A stretch of 64,000 bases of DNA. Source: Streptomyces sp. S3(2020) (GTDB lineage: Bacteria; Actinomycetota; Actinomycetes; Streptomycetales; Streptomycetaceae). The DNA lies in the NCBI RefSeq assembly GCF_013044505.1, contig NZ_JABERD010000015.1, positions 1-64,000 on the forward strand, written 5' to 3'. The notes under the pieces are model-generated. The model ran no database searches, was not told where the DNA came from, and saw only the letters and a list, made by a program, of their open reading frames with translations. Each line of letters starts with the position of its first letter. Position 1 is the first letter of the stretch. Shown piece after piece: positions 63,298 through 64,000 of this stretch. The position numbers and the translations under genes are program-made.

Positions 63298-64000
63298 ATG
63301 TCCCTCTTGGCTCGACCCTCGATCGCCCCCCTCGTGGCCAAGGCGATGCAGCGAGCGACCCGCCTGGCCGGCCGGCGCCTGGCCCTCTCGTCGTACGCGC
63401 GCTTCCCCGAACACCCGCGCAAGGTCAGGGAACTGACGATCCCGACGTCGGTCGCCCCGGCCCGGGCCACGGTCTATCTGCCCGCCGCGAGCGAGGACAC
63501 GGCGCCCGCCGTGCACGTCAACTTCCACGGCGGCGGATACGTCATGACGCTGACCGAGCTGGATGACCCGCTGTGCCGGTTCCTCGCCGCGGAGGCGGGC
63601 GTGGTCGTGATCAACGTGGACTACGCGGTCGCCCCGCAGCACCCGTTCCCGGCGCCGCCCCGACAGGCCTACGAGGTCGTCCGCTGGGTCGCCGAGCACG
63701 GTGCCGAGCAGGGCTGGGACGGCGGCCGGCTCACCGTGGGCGGGCAGAGCGCCGGCGGCGGGCTCGCGGCGGCCGTGGCCCGGCAGGCGCTGGAGGAGGC
63801 CGGGCCGGAGATCGCCCTGCAGGTCCTGCACTACCCGCCGCTCGACCTGGCGACCGGCATCCGGGGCAAGCGGGCGGCCATCGCCAGGCCCATGCTGCGG
63901 CCCTGGATGGGTGACGTCTTCGACACCTCGTACATCCCGGACGTACGGCTGCGCCGCGACCGGCTCGCCTCCCCCGCGCACCCGTCGGACACCGCCGATC
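63298..64000 (+). CDS. Alpha/beta hydrolase of the HSL/acetyl-hydrolase type (partial)
   Basis: The first 234 residues are present. The oxyanion motif 'NFHGGGYVMT' near 77, the nucleophile elbow 'GGQSAGGGLAAAVA' (Ser near 150) and 'NVDYAVAPQHPFPAPPRQ' match hormone-sensitive-lipase-type esterases. There is no signal peptide. The gene runs off the right edge before the Asp/His part. It lies 34 bp after the TetR gene on the same strand. Confidence 0.88.
   Translation, partial: MSLLARPSIAPLVAKAMQRATRLAGRRLALSSYARFPEHPRKVRELTIPTSVAPARATVYLPAASEDTAPAVHVNFHGGGYVMTLTELDDPLCRFLAAEAGVVVINVDYAVAPQHPFPAPPRQAYEVVRWVAEHGAEQGWDGGRLTVGGQSAGGGLAAAVARQALEEAGPEIALQVLHYPPLDLATGIRGKRAAIARPMLRPWMGDVFDTSYIPDVRLRRDRLASPAHPSDTAD

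Overview
The window is high-GC actinobacterial DNA with Streptomyces hallmarks: GTG starts, GTGA/ATGA stop-start overlaps, an XRE/DUF5753-DUF397 pair, a monomeric isocitrate dehydrogenase, Tat- and Sec-exported polysaccharide hydrolases, 'HIDLQRV'-type sulfur leader peptides and a 177-bp inverted-repeat element of a kind I associate with Streptomyces. All calls are from reading the sequence; no database was searched.

0-17 kb: edge of a Pro-rich gene, a GNAT, panD, a Tat-exported GH2 beta-galactosidase with a LamG insert, and an ABC exporter whose promoter is a textbook SoxR/MerR site (19-bp spacer, apparently leaderless mRNA). Then a YbhN-like membrane protein, six 15-bp tandem repeats running into the ribosome site of a crotonase, a glycerol-type FGGY kinase/FAD oxidoreductase operon, an APC permease and an MscS channel.

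16.7-27 kb: a decayed M1 aminopeptidase, NADP isocitrate dehydrogenase, the XRE/DUF397 pair, an N-formylglutamate amidohydrolase and a CYP158-like P450.

24.8-33 kb: a sigma factor overlapped with a small acidic partner gene, a signal-less subtilisin, a divergent TPR-CHAT protease, a LAL-type LuxR regulator and a signal-less astacin-like metalloprotease. This is my best candidate for an undescribed, protease-gated transcriptional or conflict system.

33-40 kb: rhodanese, then a thiamine-pyrimidine region controlled by a TPP-like aptamer that lacks the recognisable pyrophosphate half, followed by a poly-cysteine leader ORF. It holds two THI5/NMT1-like proteins (one with no signal peptide), permease, ATPase and an APH-fold kinase, with an inverted-repeat element between a leader peptide and the transporter genes. 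A TauD-family protein reads HxG where HxD is expected.

42.6-53 kb: four LLM flavin monooxygenases, a GNAT and a polar amino-acid ABC importer, resembling the Bacillus S-alkyl-cysteine salvage operon, plus a glutathionyl-hydroquinone-reductase-like gene. Cysteine-type leader peptides precede several of these transcription units, suggesting a sulfur-limitation regulon.

53-64 kb: TPR protein, DUF1905, a decayed LLM gene, then a secreted arsenal (GH5, GH19 chitinase with a DasR-like site, NLP-type necrosis protein, beta-helix protein), tRNA-Pro(GGG), an MFS exporter/TetR pair with three operators, and a truncated alpha/beta hydrolase.
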